Assembly (NCBI GenBank): GCA_041652635.1
Contig: JBAZGW010000001.1
Coordinates: forward strand, 1 to 62,852
Source of the DNA: Undivivens sp041652635
GTDB lineage: Bacteria; Omnitrophota; Gorgyraeia; Gygaellales; Profunditerraquicolaceae
Reading direction: 5' to 3'
Length of the DNA: 62,852 nt
In this document: positions 7,505-15,372 of the stretch, piece after piece
Layout: every line of letters begins with the position of its first letter
Numbering within the stretch: position 1 is the stretch's first letter
Made by a program: the position numbers and the translations under genes
Notes under the pieces: model-generated
What the model was told of the DNA's origin: nothing
The model's input: the letters and a program-made list of their open reading frames with translations, nothing else
Databases searched by the model: none

Positions 7505-9397
7505 TTAGAAAGAAGCCCGTAAACCGGCGTAAAACGATCTGCCCGGAACCGCATACCCGGGGATCTCTTCGTATTTCTTGTCGAAAATATTCTCTATCCT
7601 GGCGAAAACACGGAAATTCCGCGTCAGTTCATAAGAAGAGGCTATCCTGAACACGGTATAGGCCTTGTCCGTCACGAAACTCTCGTTGTAATAGGCGTCG
7701 TAAATCACGTCCCTGCGCCTGCCCACATAGCTCATTCCTAGATTCAAGTCCGCCTTGGGCATAAAACGCCAGTCCAAGTCAAGATTGACCTGACGCCTGG
7801 GCCTGCGCAGCAGTTCCAGCCCGGTCTCTTTGTTCTCGGTATCGGTATAAGTGAAATTGGCGTTAATAGACAAGCCGTCGAAGAACCGGAATCCGGCGCC
7901 CGCTTCGTAGCCTTCGGTGCGCGCCCTGCCGATATTCATATATTTAGATGCCGCGGAATCGTAATCCACAATATCTCTGAAGTCGTTGTGAAAACGCGTC
8001 AGGCTGAAAGAAAGTTTATCGCTGAACAGCTTCTGTTCAAAGCCGAAGTCGTAGCTTTTGCTCTCGTCCGGGTTGAGCGACGGATCGCCGTAACTGGAAT
8101 ACAATTGATACAAAGACGGGGCCTTGAAGGCTGTCCCGTAATTCGCCTTCAGGCTTGTCCCGCTCTCCAGAATGTGATAAACCGCGGATATCTTATAGGT
8201 GGTTTCAACTCCGAAAAGCTGGTGGTCGTCCACCCGGATGCCGGGAGTGATAAAAAGCCTCTCGCGGAACTTGAACTGGTTTTGCAGATAATAACCTTTA
8301 TTCTCCACGCTCTTGCTGTCCTGCTTGCTCGAATACGGCCCCCACACACCTTCGGAATAATAATAAGACGAGCCGCGTTCTTTCTCGTATTCTAAACCGG
8401 CGATAAGAGTGTCCCAAGACGCCAGCGTAAAATCATGCTGCCAGGCGGTTTTCTGATCGTCACCCTTATACCAGTCGCTTATAGAATCATAAGGGTGCGC
8501 CTCGTCGGTCTCGCTGCGGTCTTTGCGGTCGAGATAATGCCAGGAAAAAGACAAATTGTGCTTCCACCAGGAATTCAACGGCTGATCGAAAGCGGCTTTA
8601 AGCGCATAATCCTTGGACCAAGAGATATAGTTGGGATCATCGTCGTAAGCGGCCGCGTCGATGTCGGTTTTGACATCCGTATAACGGCTGACCAGGCTCA
8701 ATTCCGCGTCATCGAGAACTTTGTATCCTATGCGTGAGGAAAAAGTGGTATTCCTGTAACCGTCTTTTTCCGTCCCGGTGGAGACTTTATTTATGCCGTC
8801 CGAGTCGAGACGGGAGAGATAAAAAGAATAATCCAGCGCCCCGCTCGTGCCGCGCACTTCCGCCCCCTCCCGGAAAGTGTTGTGCGCGCCCGTCTCGGAA
8901 AAGACCGCGGTCTCCGGCTTCAAAGAGCCTTTTTTAGTGACTATATTTATCACGCCCGCCATGGCATCCGAGCCGTAAAGCGTCGACTGCGGCCCGCGCA
9001 CCACCTCGATGCGTTCTATATTATCGGTTGTCAGATTGGCGAAATCGAAGGAACGTTCGATAGATATAGGATCGTTGACCTCTATGCCGTCTATCATTAC
9101 CAAGACATGGCCCGGCTTGGCGCCGCGCATGTAGACCTGCACCGAACCGCCGAAACCTCCGCTGCCGATCACCGATACGCCGGGAACGCTCTTTAACACT
9201 TCTTCCACGGTAAGTTTGCCGGAATTCTCGATCTCTTCGCCGGTGATAACCGTAGTGCTGCTTCCCGTTTCTGCCTGATATATCTCGCTCCTAGCGGCAG
9301 AGACGACTATATTCCCCAGGTCATATTCCTGCGCGCGGACAGTGCCGGCCTGCAAAAAAACCGCAAGGACCGTAAAGAACAATAAATCCTTTTTCAT
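7505..9397 (-). CDS. btuB: TonB-dependent outer-membrane receptor, BtuB-like (corrinoid uptake)
   Basis: A 630-residue TonB-dependent receptor. The signal peptide ends near AGTVRAQ and is followed by a TonB box-like DLGNIVVSAAR. The plug domain carries the usual motifs (VEEVLKSVPGV, GAKPGHVLVMIDG, IERIEVVRGPQSTLYGSDAMAGVINI), followed by a barrel ending in a terminal Phe. Length and pattern match BtuB. The corrinoid assignment rests mainly on context: a cobalamin riboswitch lies immediately upstream (9405-9540) and the cob/btuFCD genes follow upstream of that. AGGAG precedes the ATG at 9395-9397. It shows the cell has an outer membrane. Confidence 0.88.
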   Translation of the reverse strand: MKKDLLFFTVLAVFLQAGTVRAQEYDLGNIVVSAARSEIYQAETGSSTTVITGEEIENSGKLTVEEVLKSVPGVSVIGSGGFGGSVQVYMRGAKPGHVLVMIDGIEVNDPISIERSFDFANLTTDNIERIEVVRGPQSTLYGSDAMAGVINIVTKKGSLKPETAVFSETGAHNTFREGAEVRGTSGALDYSFYLSRLDSDGINKVSTGTEKDGYRNTTFSSRIGYKVLDDAELSLVSRYTDVKTDIDAAAYDDDPNYISWSKDYALKAAFDQPLNSWWKHNLSFSWHYLDRKDRSETDEAHPYDSISDWYKGDDQKTAWQHDFTLASWDTLIAGLEYEKERGSSYYYSEGVWGPYSSKQDSKSVENKGYYLQNQFKFRERLFITPGIRVDDHQLFGVETTYKISAVYHILESGTSLKANYGTAFKAPSLYQLYSSYGDPSLNPDESKSYDFGFEQKLFSDKLSFSLTRFHNDFRDIVDYDSAASKYMNIGRARTEGYEAGAGFRFFDGLSINANFTYTDTENKETGLELLRRPRRQVNLDLDWRFMPKADLNLGMSYVGRRRDVIYDAYYNESFVTDKAYTVFRIASSYELTRNFRVFARIENIFDKKYEEIPGYAVPGRSFYAGLRASF

Positions 9398-9404
9398 TGT
9401 TTTT

Positions 9405-9540
9405 CTCCTCTCTCGGGAATACTCCGTTCCTGGCGATCGACCGGACTGCCTTTCTATTCGAAAGGATTACCGTTGCGGGACAGTGCCGGGAATTTCACCC
9501 GGACTTCCTTCGCCAAGTCGGTGTTCCGCCCTTCAATTAC
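9405..9540 (-). ncRNA. Cobalamin riboswitch upstream of btuB
   Basis: On the minus strand the leader contains GTCCGGGTGAAATTCCCGGC followed by the B12-box-like CACTGTCCCGCAACGGTAA, the most conserved part of the cobalamin riboswitch core. The 3' part has GCAGTCCGG and CGCCAGGAAC. The leader ends directly at the AGGAG of btuB, so control is more likely by hiding the ribosome-binding site than by termination; I see no T-tract hairpin between it and the start codon. Confidence 0.85.
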
Positions 9541-9577
9541 TTTTGTTTTATCACGAGTTTACAATAGGCAAATCGAG

Positions 9578-10252
9578 TTATTCGAATTGCCGAATATCAA
9601 AAAACCAATGTTTCCAGAAACTTTCTTTCAGCACAGGCTCGGCGCGCAAGATACGCAGCGGCCTGCTGAAGATCGGCCCATCAACCACCAGAGTATGGTA
9701 TTCTCCTTTCTCCCCGCAGGGACAGATCCCTTTCGCTTTCAGTTCCTCCGCCAGTTCCCTGTCCACATAACGGCCCAGGTATTCTTTTCCCATCAACTCC
9801 GAACGACAGCTGACGATCACCGCCTTAAACCCGGCGCCGCAGAATTCGCCTATCAGATCATCTACCGGGTTATTCCAGAGCGGCTCCAAGGGCGTGATAT
9901 TTATCTCCGAACAGACCCTCTCCACCCAGCTTTGATGATCAAGCAGATAGATATCGCCGAACACCATCTGCGAGGCATCGCCGCCGCGGACTTGCCGCAC
10001 CGCGGCCTTGAATTCTTCTTCATATTTTTGCATATCCGGGCTGACTTCCCACTGCACAAGCGGCATCCCGAGCAGATCCGCCTGCAGTTTCAACAACCGG
10101 CCTTCCAGCCCGTGGAAGCATCCCCGTCCGGATCCGCGGGAGATAAAATTCAGCAGAGTCTTGACGCTATAACCCTGTTTAAGAACGCGGTAAAGCGCCA
10201 GGCAGCCGTCCTTGCCGCCGCTCCAGGATGAGATAACTTTAACTCCGGGCAT
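9578..10252 (-). CDS. Dph6-like / MJ0570-type ATP-binding protein in a B12 locus
   Basis: A 224-residue PP-loop ATPase of the diphthine-ammonia ligase (Dph6) superfamily. The PP-loop is SGGKDG (11-16), and the family tail is visible as KGICPCGEKGEYHTLVVDGP. ATG 10250-10252 is preceded by a perfect AAGGAGG. Bacteria lack diphthamide, so bacterial members must do something else. Copies next to cobalamin genes have been noted before and suggest an amidation or salvage step, but no reaction is proven. It sits between btuB with its riboswitch and cobS. Confidence 0.8.
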   Translation of the reverse strand: MPGVKVISSWSGGKDGCLALYRVLKQGYSVKTLLNFISRGSGRGCFHGLEGRLLKLQADLLGMPLVQWEVSPDMQKYEEEFKAAVRQVRGGDASQMVFGDIYLLDHQSWVERVCSEINITPLEPLWNNPVDDLIGEFCGAGFKAVIVSCRSELMGKEYLGRYVDRELAEELKAKGICPCGEKGEYHTLVVDGPIFSRPLRILRAEPVLKESFWKHWFFDIRQFE

Positions 10253-10272
10253 AAATGAATCCTCCTTAAAAA

Positions 10273-10456
10273 CACAGGCAACGGTTACGGTAACGAAGCC
10301 GGGTTCCGGGGACACGATACTTAATCAAGCCGCGGGATTTTTCCGGTATCTTACGACACGGGATTAATTACTCGGTAACGGTTAGGGTAACGTCTTAAAA
10401 GCCGTAACCGTTACCCATAAGACGAAACGGGCATCGTAACCGATAAACGATAACCG
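10273..10456. repeat. Degenerate GGTAAC-type hexamer repeat, left copy
   Basis: The region between the Dph6-like gene and cobS is full of hexamer-like words such as GGTTAC, GGTAAC and GTTAGG. The stretch 10384-10456 is an inverted copy of 12853-12930: CGAAACGGGCATCGT (10423-10437) and TAAAAGCCGTAACCGTT (10396-10412) match the other copy exactly in reverse complement. I see no gene here. Confidence 0.75.
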
Positions 10457-10460
10457 GTTT

Positions 10461-11216
10461 TCATACCGGTAACGAACGGCTTTCTGCCAGACACACGGCA
10501 GACAGAACAAATAATTCGCTGATCTCGATGTTCGCGCCCAGAGTGTCCCCGGTGATACCGCCTATTTTTCTTGAAGACCAACTGCCGAACAGGAAGGTGA
10601 CGCCGAAGACTGCCGCCGATAAGATTATCCCTTCTCCGCCGAGCACAACTCCGGAGAGAAACAAAGCAACAACTGTGGATAAATATACGGTGCTTCTGCT
10701 GACAGAAGAAATAAACGCTTTTGCCTTGCCTTCAACGCGCGCGTAAGAAAAAAACGCCATAGCCGGGACCACGGACCAGCGGCTCAAAAGACACATCAAG
10801 AGCAAGGCGGCAGAGCGCGAACGCCCATCAAGTGCCGAGAGCAGGGCTGTTTTTAACAACAAGTCTCCGGCCAGGGCTATCGTCCCCATTGAGCCGATAT
10901 GAGGATCGCGCATCACCGCAAGAATATCCGGCCCGGATTTACCGCTGAAGAAACCGTCGGCTGTATCAGCCAAGCCGTCCAGATGCATACCTCCGGTCAG
11001 AAACGCGAGCGCTAACGTAACGGCAGCCGCCGAAAGCAATGCCGGGAATCCGCACAGAAAGAACAGTTTATCGAGACCGCAAAGCACTCCGCCCAAAAAC
11101 AACCCGGCTAACGGAAAGAATATCATTGACCGGGAGAGAGAGTCGCTGGCGCGGCTATCGCGGCCAGCCGGCAATATGCTCAAGAACCCCAGAGCGCCTA
11201 AAAATCCTTTAAACAT
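10461..11216 (-). CDS. cobS: Adenosylcobinamide-GDP ribazoletransferase CobS
   Basis: Membrane enzyme that joins adenosylcobinamide-GDP with alpha-ribazole (or its phosphate) in the last part of cobalamin assembly. It has 251 residues and several membrane helices. The family motifs are present: MHLDGLADTADGFFSG and the following MRDPHIGSMG (metal and substrate acids). FFPLAGLFLGGVLCGLD lies in the first third. I chose ATG 11214-11216 (GGAGAAG upstream); it overlaps the cobT stop by 8 bases. CobS follows cobU and cobT in a cobU-cobT-cobS transcription order. Confidence 0.93.
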   Translation of the reverse strand: MFKGFLGALGFLSILPAGRDSRASDSLSRSMIFFPLAGLFLGGVLCGLDKLFFLCGFPALLSAAAVTLALAFLTGGMHLDGLADTADGFFSGKSGPDILAVMRDPHIGSMGTIALAGDLLLKTALLSALDGRSRSAALLLMCLLSRWSVVPAMAFFSYARVEGKAKAFISSVSRSTVYLSTVVALFLSGVVLGGEGIILSAAVFGVTFLFGSWSSRKIGGITGDTLGANIEISELFVLSAVCLAESRSLPV

Positions 11217-12270
11217 CGCTCTTCTCCGATACACCGGCAGAACTAAAAGTGGCCATCCCGTTAAGCACTTTTACCGAAGCCTCCGCCAACCCCATAGCCA
11301 GGGCCGCGCCGGTCCCTTCCCCCAGGCGCATTCCCAGATCAAGAAGAGGTTCGATACCGATCTGCTTTAAGATCGCGCTATGGCCGTTTTCCACTGATTT
11401 ATGCGCGGCGATCATATACGCGGCGCTTTTCGGCTCTATACGAAAAGCCAGCAGTGCCGCGGCCCCGGAAATAAAACCGTCGATGAATACCGGCACCCTG
11501 CGCCTGGAGGCGGCAAGAATGACCCCCGCCAGCCCGCCTATTTCCAGACCGCCGACTTTTGCCAGCACATCCAGTGGATCGCAGGGATCCGGGGCGTTAA
11601 CGGCGATCGCCTTCTTTATTACCCCGATCTTCCTCTGCAGTCCTTTTTCGTCCAGCCCGGCGCCGCGGCCGGTAACTTTCTCCACCGCCAAACCGGTAAG
11701 CACCGCGGTGATCGCGCTGGAAGCCGTGGTATTTCCTATACCCATTTCCCCGGTGCCGGCAAGATCGACCCCGCGCTTATATTCATCCTCAAAAAGTTCA
11801 ATGCCGTAAGAAAGCGATCTGACGGCCTCGTCCCGGCTCATTGCCCGCCCTTTGACCATATTCTCCGTGCCGTATTTTATTTTCTTTGCCGCCAGCCCCG
11901 CCGCCGGTCTTAAGTCGCAGGCAACGCCGAAATCGGCCACCACTACCCGCGCTCCGCTATGCGCGGCCAGCACATTGATAGCCGCCCCGCCGGTCAGAAA
12001 GTTATGCACCATCTGGGCGGTCACTTCTTTTGGATAAGGGCTGATCCCTTCCGCGGTCACTCCGTGATCGGCCGCCAGGGTGAAAATAACCTTATTCCTG
12101 AATAACGGATCAAGCCTGCCGGTTATCCCGCAAAGCCGCACGGCCAGATCCTCCAGCCTTCCCAGACTGCCTAACGGTTTGGTGAGCGAATCCATCCTGC
12201 GTTTCGCCGCCCCGGTAATTTCCGAATCCGGCGGACTTATAGCTTTAATAGTCTCCTCGATTAATTTCAT
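11209..12270 (-). CDS. cobT: Nicotinate-nucleotide--dimethylbenzimidazole phosphoribosyltransferase CobT
   Basis: Activates the lower ligand base of cobalamin to alpha-ribazole phosphate. The 353-residue length is normal. Visible family blocks are SLTKPLGSLGRLEDLAVRL near the N-terminus, TLAADHGVTAEGISPYP, TGEMGIGNTTASSAI, and the C-terminal GMRLGEGTGAALAMGL, which holds the catalytic glutamate. A GGAGCGGG site precedes the ATG, which overlaps the cobU stop as ATGA. The base used cannot be read from the sequence. Confidence 0.95.
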   Translation of the reverse strand: MKLIEETIKAISPPDSEITGAAKRRMDSLTKPLGSLGRLEDLAVRLCGITGRLDPLFRNKVIFTLAADHGVTAEGISPYPKEVTAQMVHNFLTGGAAINVLAAHSGARVVVADFGVACDLRPAAGLAAKKIKYGTENMVKGRAMSRDEAVRSLSYGIELFEDEYKRGVDLAGTGEMGIGNTTASSAITAVLTGLAVEKVTGRGAGLDEKGLQRKIGVIKKAIAVNAPDPCDPLDVLAKVGGLEIGGLAGVILAASRRRVPVFIDGFISGAAALLAFRIEPKSAAYMIAAHKSVENGHSAILKQIGIEPLLDLGMRLGEGTGAALAMGLAEASVKVLNGMATFSSAGVSEKSDV

Positions 12271-12824
12271 TCCCGCTCCCTCGCAATCGATATTCCGCGC
12301 GTTCCGCCCGGCTTCAATCTAAGCGGGATGCCGGAAAATAAAAGATATACTTCATCGGCCGCCGCGGCGACAAGCTGGTTAACCCTGCCGGCAATATCAC
12401 GGAACACGCGCCCGAGAGTGTTCGACGGGACCAATCCCAGGCCGACCTCATTTGAAACGAACACCGTCCTGAATTTCGCTTTTTTTATTACACCCAATAC
12501 CTCTGAGAGCGTCCGGGAGATCTCAGCCTCGCTTTTCTTTGCCAGCAGAAGATTGGATACCCATAATGTCAGACAATCCACCACCACGCAATCGTGATCC
12601 TCCCCTGCCGCCGATAACGCGCGCAGGATATTCCGCGGCTCCTCGAATGTCTTCCAATGCTCCGGCCGCTGCCGCCGATGCCGGCGGATACGCCGGCGCA
12701 TTTCCACGTCCCCGCCTTCGGCGGTAGCAATAAACGCCACTCTCTTGTGTTTACGCGCCAGGCTGCAGGCAAAATTACTTTTACCGCTCCTCGCCCCGCC
12801 TAAAACCAGGATTATCTTCCCCAT
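12267..12824 (-). CDS. cobU: Bifunctional adenosylcobinamide kinase/guanylyltransferase CobU
   Basis: A 185-residue enzyme that phosphorylates adenosylcobinamide and then transfers GMP from GTP. The P-loop GGARSGKS (9-16) opens the protein. The other family motifs are EEPRNI, DCLTLWVSNLL and SNEVGLGLVPSNTLGRVFRDIAGRVNQ, with the GMP-accepting histidine region around RIRRHRRQRPEHW. It begins the cobU-cobT-cobS unit. With no corrin-ring genes in the window, it points to salvage of corrinoids. Confidence 0.95.
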   Translation of the reverse strand: MGKIILVLGGARSGKSNFACSLARKHKRVAFIATAEGGDVEMRRRIRRHRRQRPEHWKTFEEPRNILRALSAAGEDHDCVVVDCLTLWVSNLLLAKKSEAEISRTLSEVLGVIKKAKFRTVFVSNEVGLGLVPSNTLGRVFRDIAGRVNQLVAAAADEVYLLFSGIPLRLKPGGTRGISIARERE

Positions 12825-12852
12825 AATAAAACCTTCCTATAGTAATCGTCTT

Positions 12853-12965
12853 TCGGATACGGTAACGATGCCCGTTTCGCTTATCGTCAAACGGTTACGG
12901 CTTTTACACGTTACCGTAACCTTAACCGATACGAGCTTCGTTACCCTGACCGTTACCGAATTACT
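12853..12965. repeat. Degenerate GGTAAC-type hexamer repeat, right copy
   Basis: This is the inverted partner of the repeat at 10384-10456. ACGATGCCCGTTTCG (12865-12879) and AACGGTTACGGCTTTTA (12890-12906) are exact matches. The tail is a run of hexamers close to GTTACC (GTTACC, GTAACC, TTAACC, GATACG). Further down, 12966-13005 carries words like TCGTGCC and TCCTTCG seen in other arrays in this window. No gene is visible. Confidence 0.75.
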
Positions 12966-13024
12966 TCGTGCCTCACGCATAGTCCTTCGTGTATTTCTCC
13001 AGAACCCAGCACCCGATCCTTATA

Positions 13025-13627
13025 CTATTTTAAATGTTCGGTGCAGTTGAATAATTTCAATTCCGCTTTCCCGCGTCTGTATTCCAGAAGGGTCACGCTG
13101 GTCGAATCCGGGATGTAACCCCAGAAATCCTTTTTCTTCAACAGCCGGGTCACTATCATACTGATCGCTCCTCCGTGGCAGACAACGGCGACGCACTTCC
13201 CTTTATTGGCGGAAGCGATCGAAGCGATCGCCCTGGTAACTCTGGAGCCGAACTTTCCAAGTTCTTCCCCCCGCGGTATACTGCAGCGGAAAGGGTCCGA
13301 AAGCCAGCGGGAATATACTTGCGGGTATTTCTTAAGGATCTGACGGTGCGTCAATCCTTCAAAGACCCCGAAATTTATCTCGCGCAGATCTTTGACTCTA
13401 TTAAGCTTCCTGCCGCCGAATGCGATGCCCGCGGTTTCCAGGGCGCGTTTCCTGTCGCTGGAATAAACTTCGTCGAACACGGGCATATTCAGCAGGCGCT
13501 CGCGCAGGCGCATCGCCTGTCTTCTGCCCTGCAGGCTCAACGGCACGTCCCTGCAGCCGCAATACTTCTTTTTTTTGTTCCATTCGGTAACGCCGTGGCG
13601 TATCAGGAATATCTTTACAGAAGACAT
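13025..13627 (-). CDS. cobC: Histidine phosphatase, alpha-ribazole phosphatase CobC-like
   Basis: A 200-residue histidine-phosphatase family protein. The catalytic RHG with adjacent N is in LIRHGVTEWN (8-17), the second-half motif VVCHGGAISMIV carries the second histidine, and INFGVFEGLTH is the mid-protein acidic motif. Family members include alpha-ribazole-5'-phosphate phosphatase and phosphoglycerate mutases. Its place between cobSTU and btuFCD favours CobC. GGGGAG precedes the ATG, and the gene start overlaps the btuD stop by one base. Confidence 0.82.
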   Translation of the reverse strand: MSSVKIFLIRHGVTEWNKKKKYCGCRDVPLSLQGRRQAMRLRERLLNMPVFDEVYSSDRKRALETAGIAFGGRKLNRVKDLREINFGVFEGLTHRQILKKYPQVYSRWLSDPFRCSIPRGEELGKFGSRVTRAIASIASANKGKCVAVVCHGGAISMIVTRLLKKKDFWGYIPDSTSVTLLEYRRGKAELKLFNCTEHLK

Positions 13628-14415
13628 TATTTCTCCCCGGGGACAAGGACGATATTCGGTTTACCGCCTGACGGATCGGTTTTTACCAGCACGATCGTCT
13701 TATAAACGGCTTCTATATTATGGTAAGTCAGCACCTCTTCCGGAGTCCCCTCCCTGAAGATCTTTCCCTTATCCATCAGGGCTATACGCGCGCAGTAAGC
13801 CCCGGCAAGATTGAGATCGTGCAGGACCATCACCACGGTCAGATTATTGCGCCTGTTCAGGCGTTTCAAGAGGTCCATCACCTGCACCTGATGCCCGATA
13901 TCGAGGTGAGCGGTGGGCTCATCGAGAAAAAGCAGCCGCGGTTCCTGCGCCAGCGCCATCGCAATAGTTACCCTCTGCCGCTCGCCTGCGCTAAGTTCAT
14001 CCAGATATTTATCTTTGAACTCCAGGGTTCCGGTCAACTCAAGCGCTTCCTCGGCTATGCGCAGATCGCGACTACTCTCCCGCTGCAGGCGGCCCAGATG
14101 GGGGATCCTGCCCATCAACGCCATTTCCATCACGGTAAAAGAAAAACCCGGCGGCAGGTCGCGGGAAACAAAAGCGGTTTCCCGGCAAAACTCTTTGAGC
14201 CCTATATCGCGTAGATCCTTCCCCATAAAACAGACCTTACCCCGGCGCGGAACAAGCAGGCGCGTGCAAAAACGCAGCAGCGTGGTCTTGCCTGAACCGT
14301 TCGGACCGATCAATCCCAGGAAGCCTCCCTCTTCGACGCGCAAAGAGATATTGTCCAGCACATCGACGCCGCGGTATCCGCCGCTCAAATCCACCGTCTC
14401 CAGCATCGTCTTCAT
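13627..14415 (-). CDS. btuD: Corrinoid ABC transporter ATP-binding protein BtuD
   Basis: A 262-residue FecE/BtuD-type ABC ATPase. Walker A is GPNGSGKTT, signature LSAGERQR, Walker B RLLFLDEPTAHLD, followed by the VLHDLN switch region. The start overlaps btuC as ATGA, and btuF precedes btuC, so the three form a complete importer. The cobalamin riboswitch upstream of btuF makes corrinoid the likely cargo rather than ferric siderophore. Confidence 0.92.
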   Translation of the reverse strand: MKTMLETVDLSGGYRGVDVLDNISLRVEEGGFLGLIGPNGSGKTTLLRFCTRLLVPRRGKVCFMGKDLRDIGLKEFCRETAFVSRDLPPGFSFTVMEMALMGRIPHLGRLQRESSRDLRIAEEALELTGTLEFKDKYLDELSAGERQRVTIAMALAQEPRLLFLDEPTAHLDIGHQVQVMDLLKRLNRRNNLTVVMVLHDLNLAGAYCARIALMDKGKIFREGTPEEVLTYHNIEAVYKTIVLVKTDPSGGKPNIVLVPGEK

Positions 14416-15368
14416 AGCGCCCTCCGGCTGCGTTTCAGCAGGACGATGAAAACCGGGGCGCCGATTATCGCCGTGATCACACCGGCGGGGACCTCAAGCG
14501 GAGAAAAAAGCGTGCGTGAGACGATATCGCAGACCACCATAAATATCGCGGCGGAAATACAAGTAAGCGGTATCAAACGTTTATGGTCCGGCCCTGCCAG
14601 CAGGCGCATCATATGCGGCACGATCAACCCCACAAAACCGATGATGCCGCAGACGCAGACCAGGCCGGCGGTGATCAACGCGCTCACCAATATCAAAAGT
14701 TTCTTGATCTTATCGGCGTCGATCCCGAGATGCATCGATTCCTCTTCGCCGATGCTGAGGGCGTTCAGATCCTGGGAGAAAAAATAGATCGCGCAGATGC
14801 CGGCGATCACCGGAAAAGAAACAACGGCAAGCAGTTTCGGGTCGTAAACCTGCAGACTGCCCCACAGCCACCAGGTCATTTCATGCATTACCTTCTCTCC
14901 CGAGAGAGAAACAAGAAAAACAATTACCGCCGAAAAAGCCACGGAAACAATAACACCGGAAAGTATCAGTGATTTCTCCTGCACGCGTCCGGCGCCGCAG
15001 GCCAGCAGATATACCAGGATTATACTGGCAACGGCCCCGCAAAAAGCGTATAAAGGCAGGTAGAGCCTGGAGATCCCGCAGACCAGAGCGATGACCGCGG
15101 CCAATCCGGCGCCGCTCGACGTGCCTAAAAGATACGGCTCCGCCAAAGGATTACGCAGGATAGCCTGCAGGGCGATACCGGATACGGCCAGTCCGCTTCC
15201 GGCCAGCACGGCGGTCAGCACCCTTAAAAGGCGCATATTCAGGATGACCCGGTTTTGCGCGGAGAGCAATTCCGCCGGAGATATGCGCACCGGGCCGCAG
15301 GCAATTCCCACGGCTATCACCGCAAGGAGCAAAAAGAACAAAATAAAGACTTTTATACCGGTGCGCAT
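14412..15368 (-). CDS. btuC: Corrinoid ABC transporter permease BtuC
   Basis: FecCD/BtuC family permease of about 318 residues with around ten membrane helices. Family landmarks are LRVLTAVLAGSGLAVSGIALQ with RNPLAEPYLLG, and FVGLIVPHMMR with LLAGPDHKRL towards the C-terminus (coupling to the ATPase). I place the start at ATG 15366-15368, four bases after the btuF stop. An in-frame start at 15425 would read 19 extra residues through the btuF end. Confidence 0.92.
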   Translation of the reverse strand: MRTGIKVFILFFLLLAVIAVGIACGPVRISPAELLSAQNRVILNMRLLRVLTAVLAGSGLAVSGIALQAILRNPLAEPYLLGTSSGAGLAAVIALVCGISRLYLPLYAFCGAVASIILVYLLACGAGRVQEKSLILSGVIVSVAFSAVIVFLVSLSGEKVMHEMTWWLWGSLQVYDPKLLAVVSFPVIAGICAIYFFSQDLNALSIGEEESMHLGIDADKIKKLLILVSALITAGLVCVCGIIGFVGLIVPHMMRLLAGPDHKRLIPLTCISAAIFMVVCDIVSRTLFSPLEVPAGVITAIIGAPVFIVLLKRSRRAL

Positions 15369-15372
15369 AGGT

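Noticed and set aside
10273..12965. Telomere-like or origin iterons from the GTTACC/GGTAAC words
   Set aside because: The words are degenerate, occur in three separate gaps, and no replication gene or AT-rich unwinding region is nearby.
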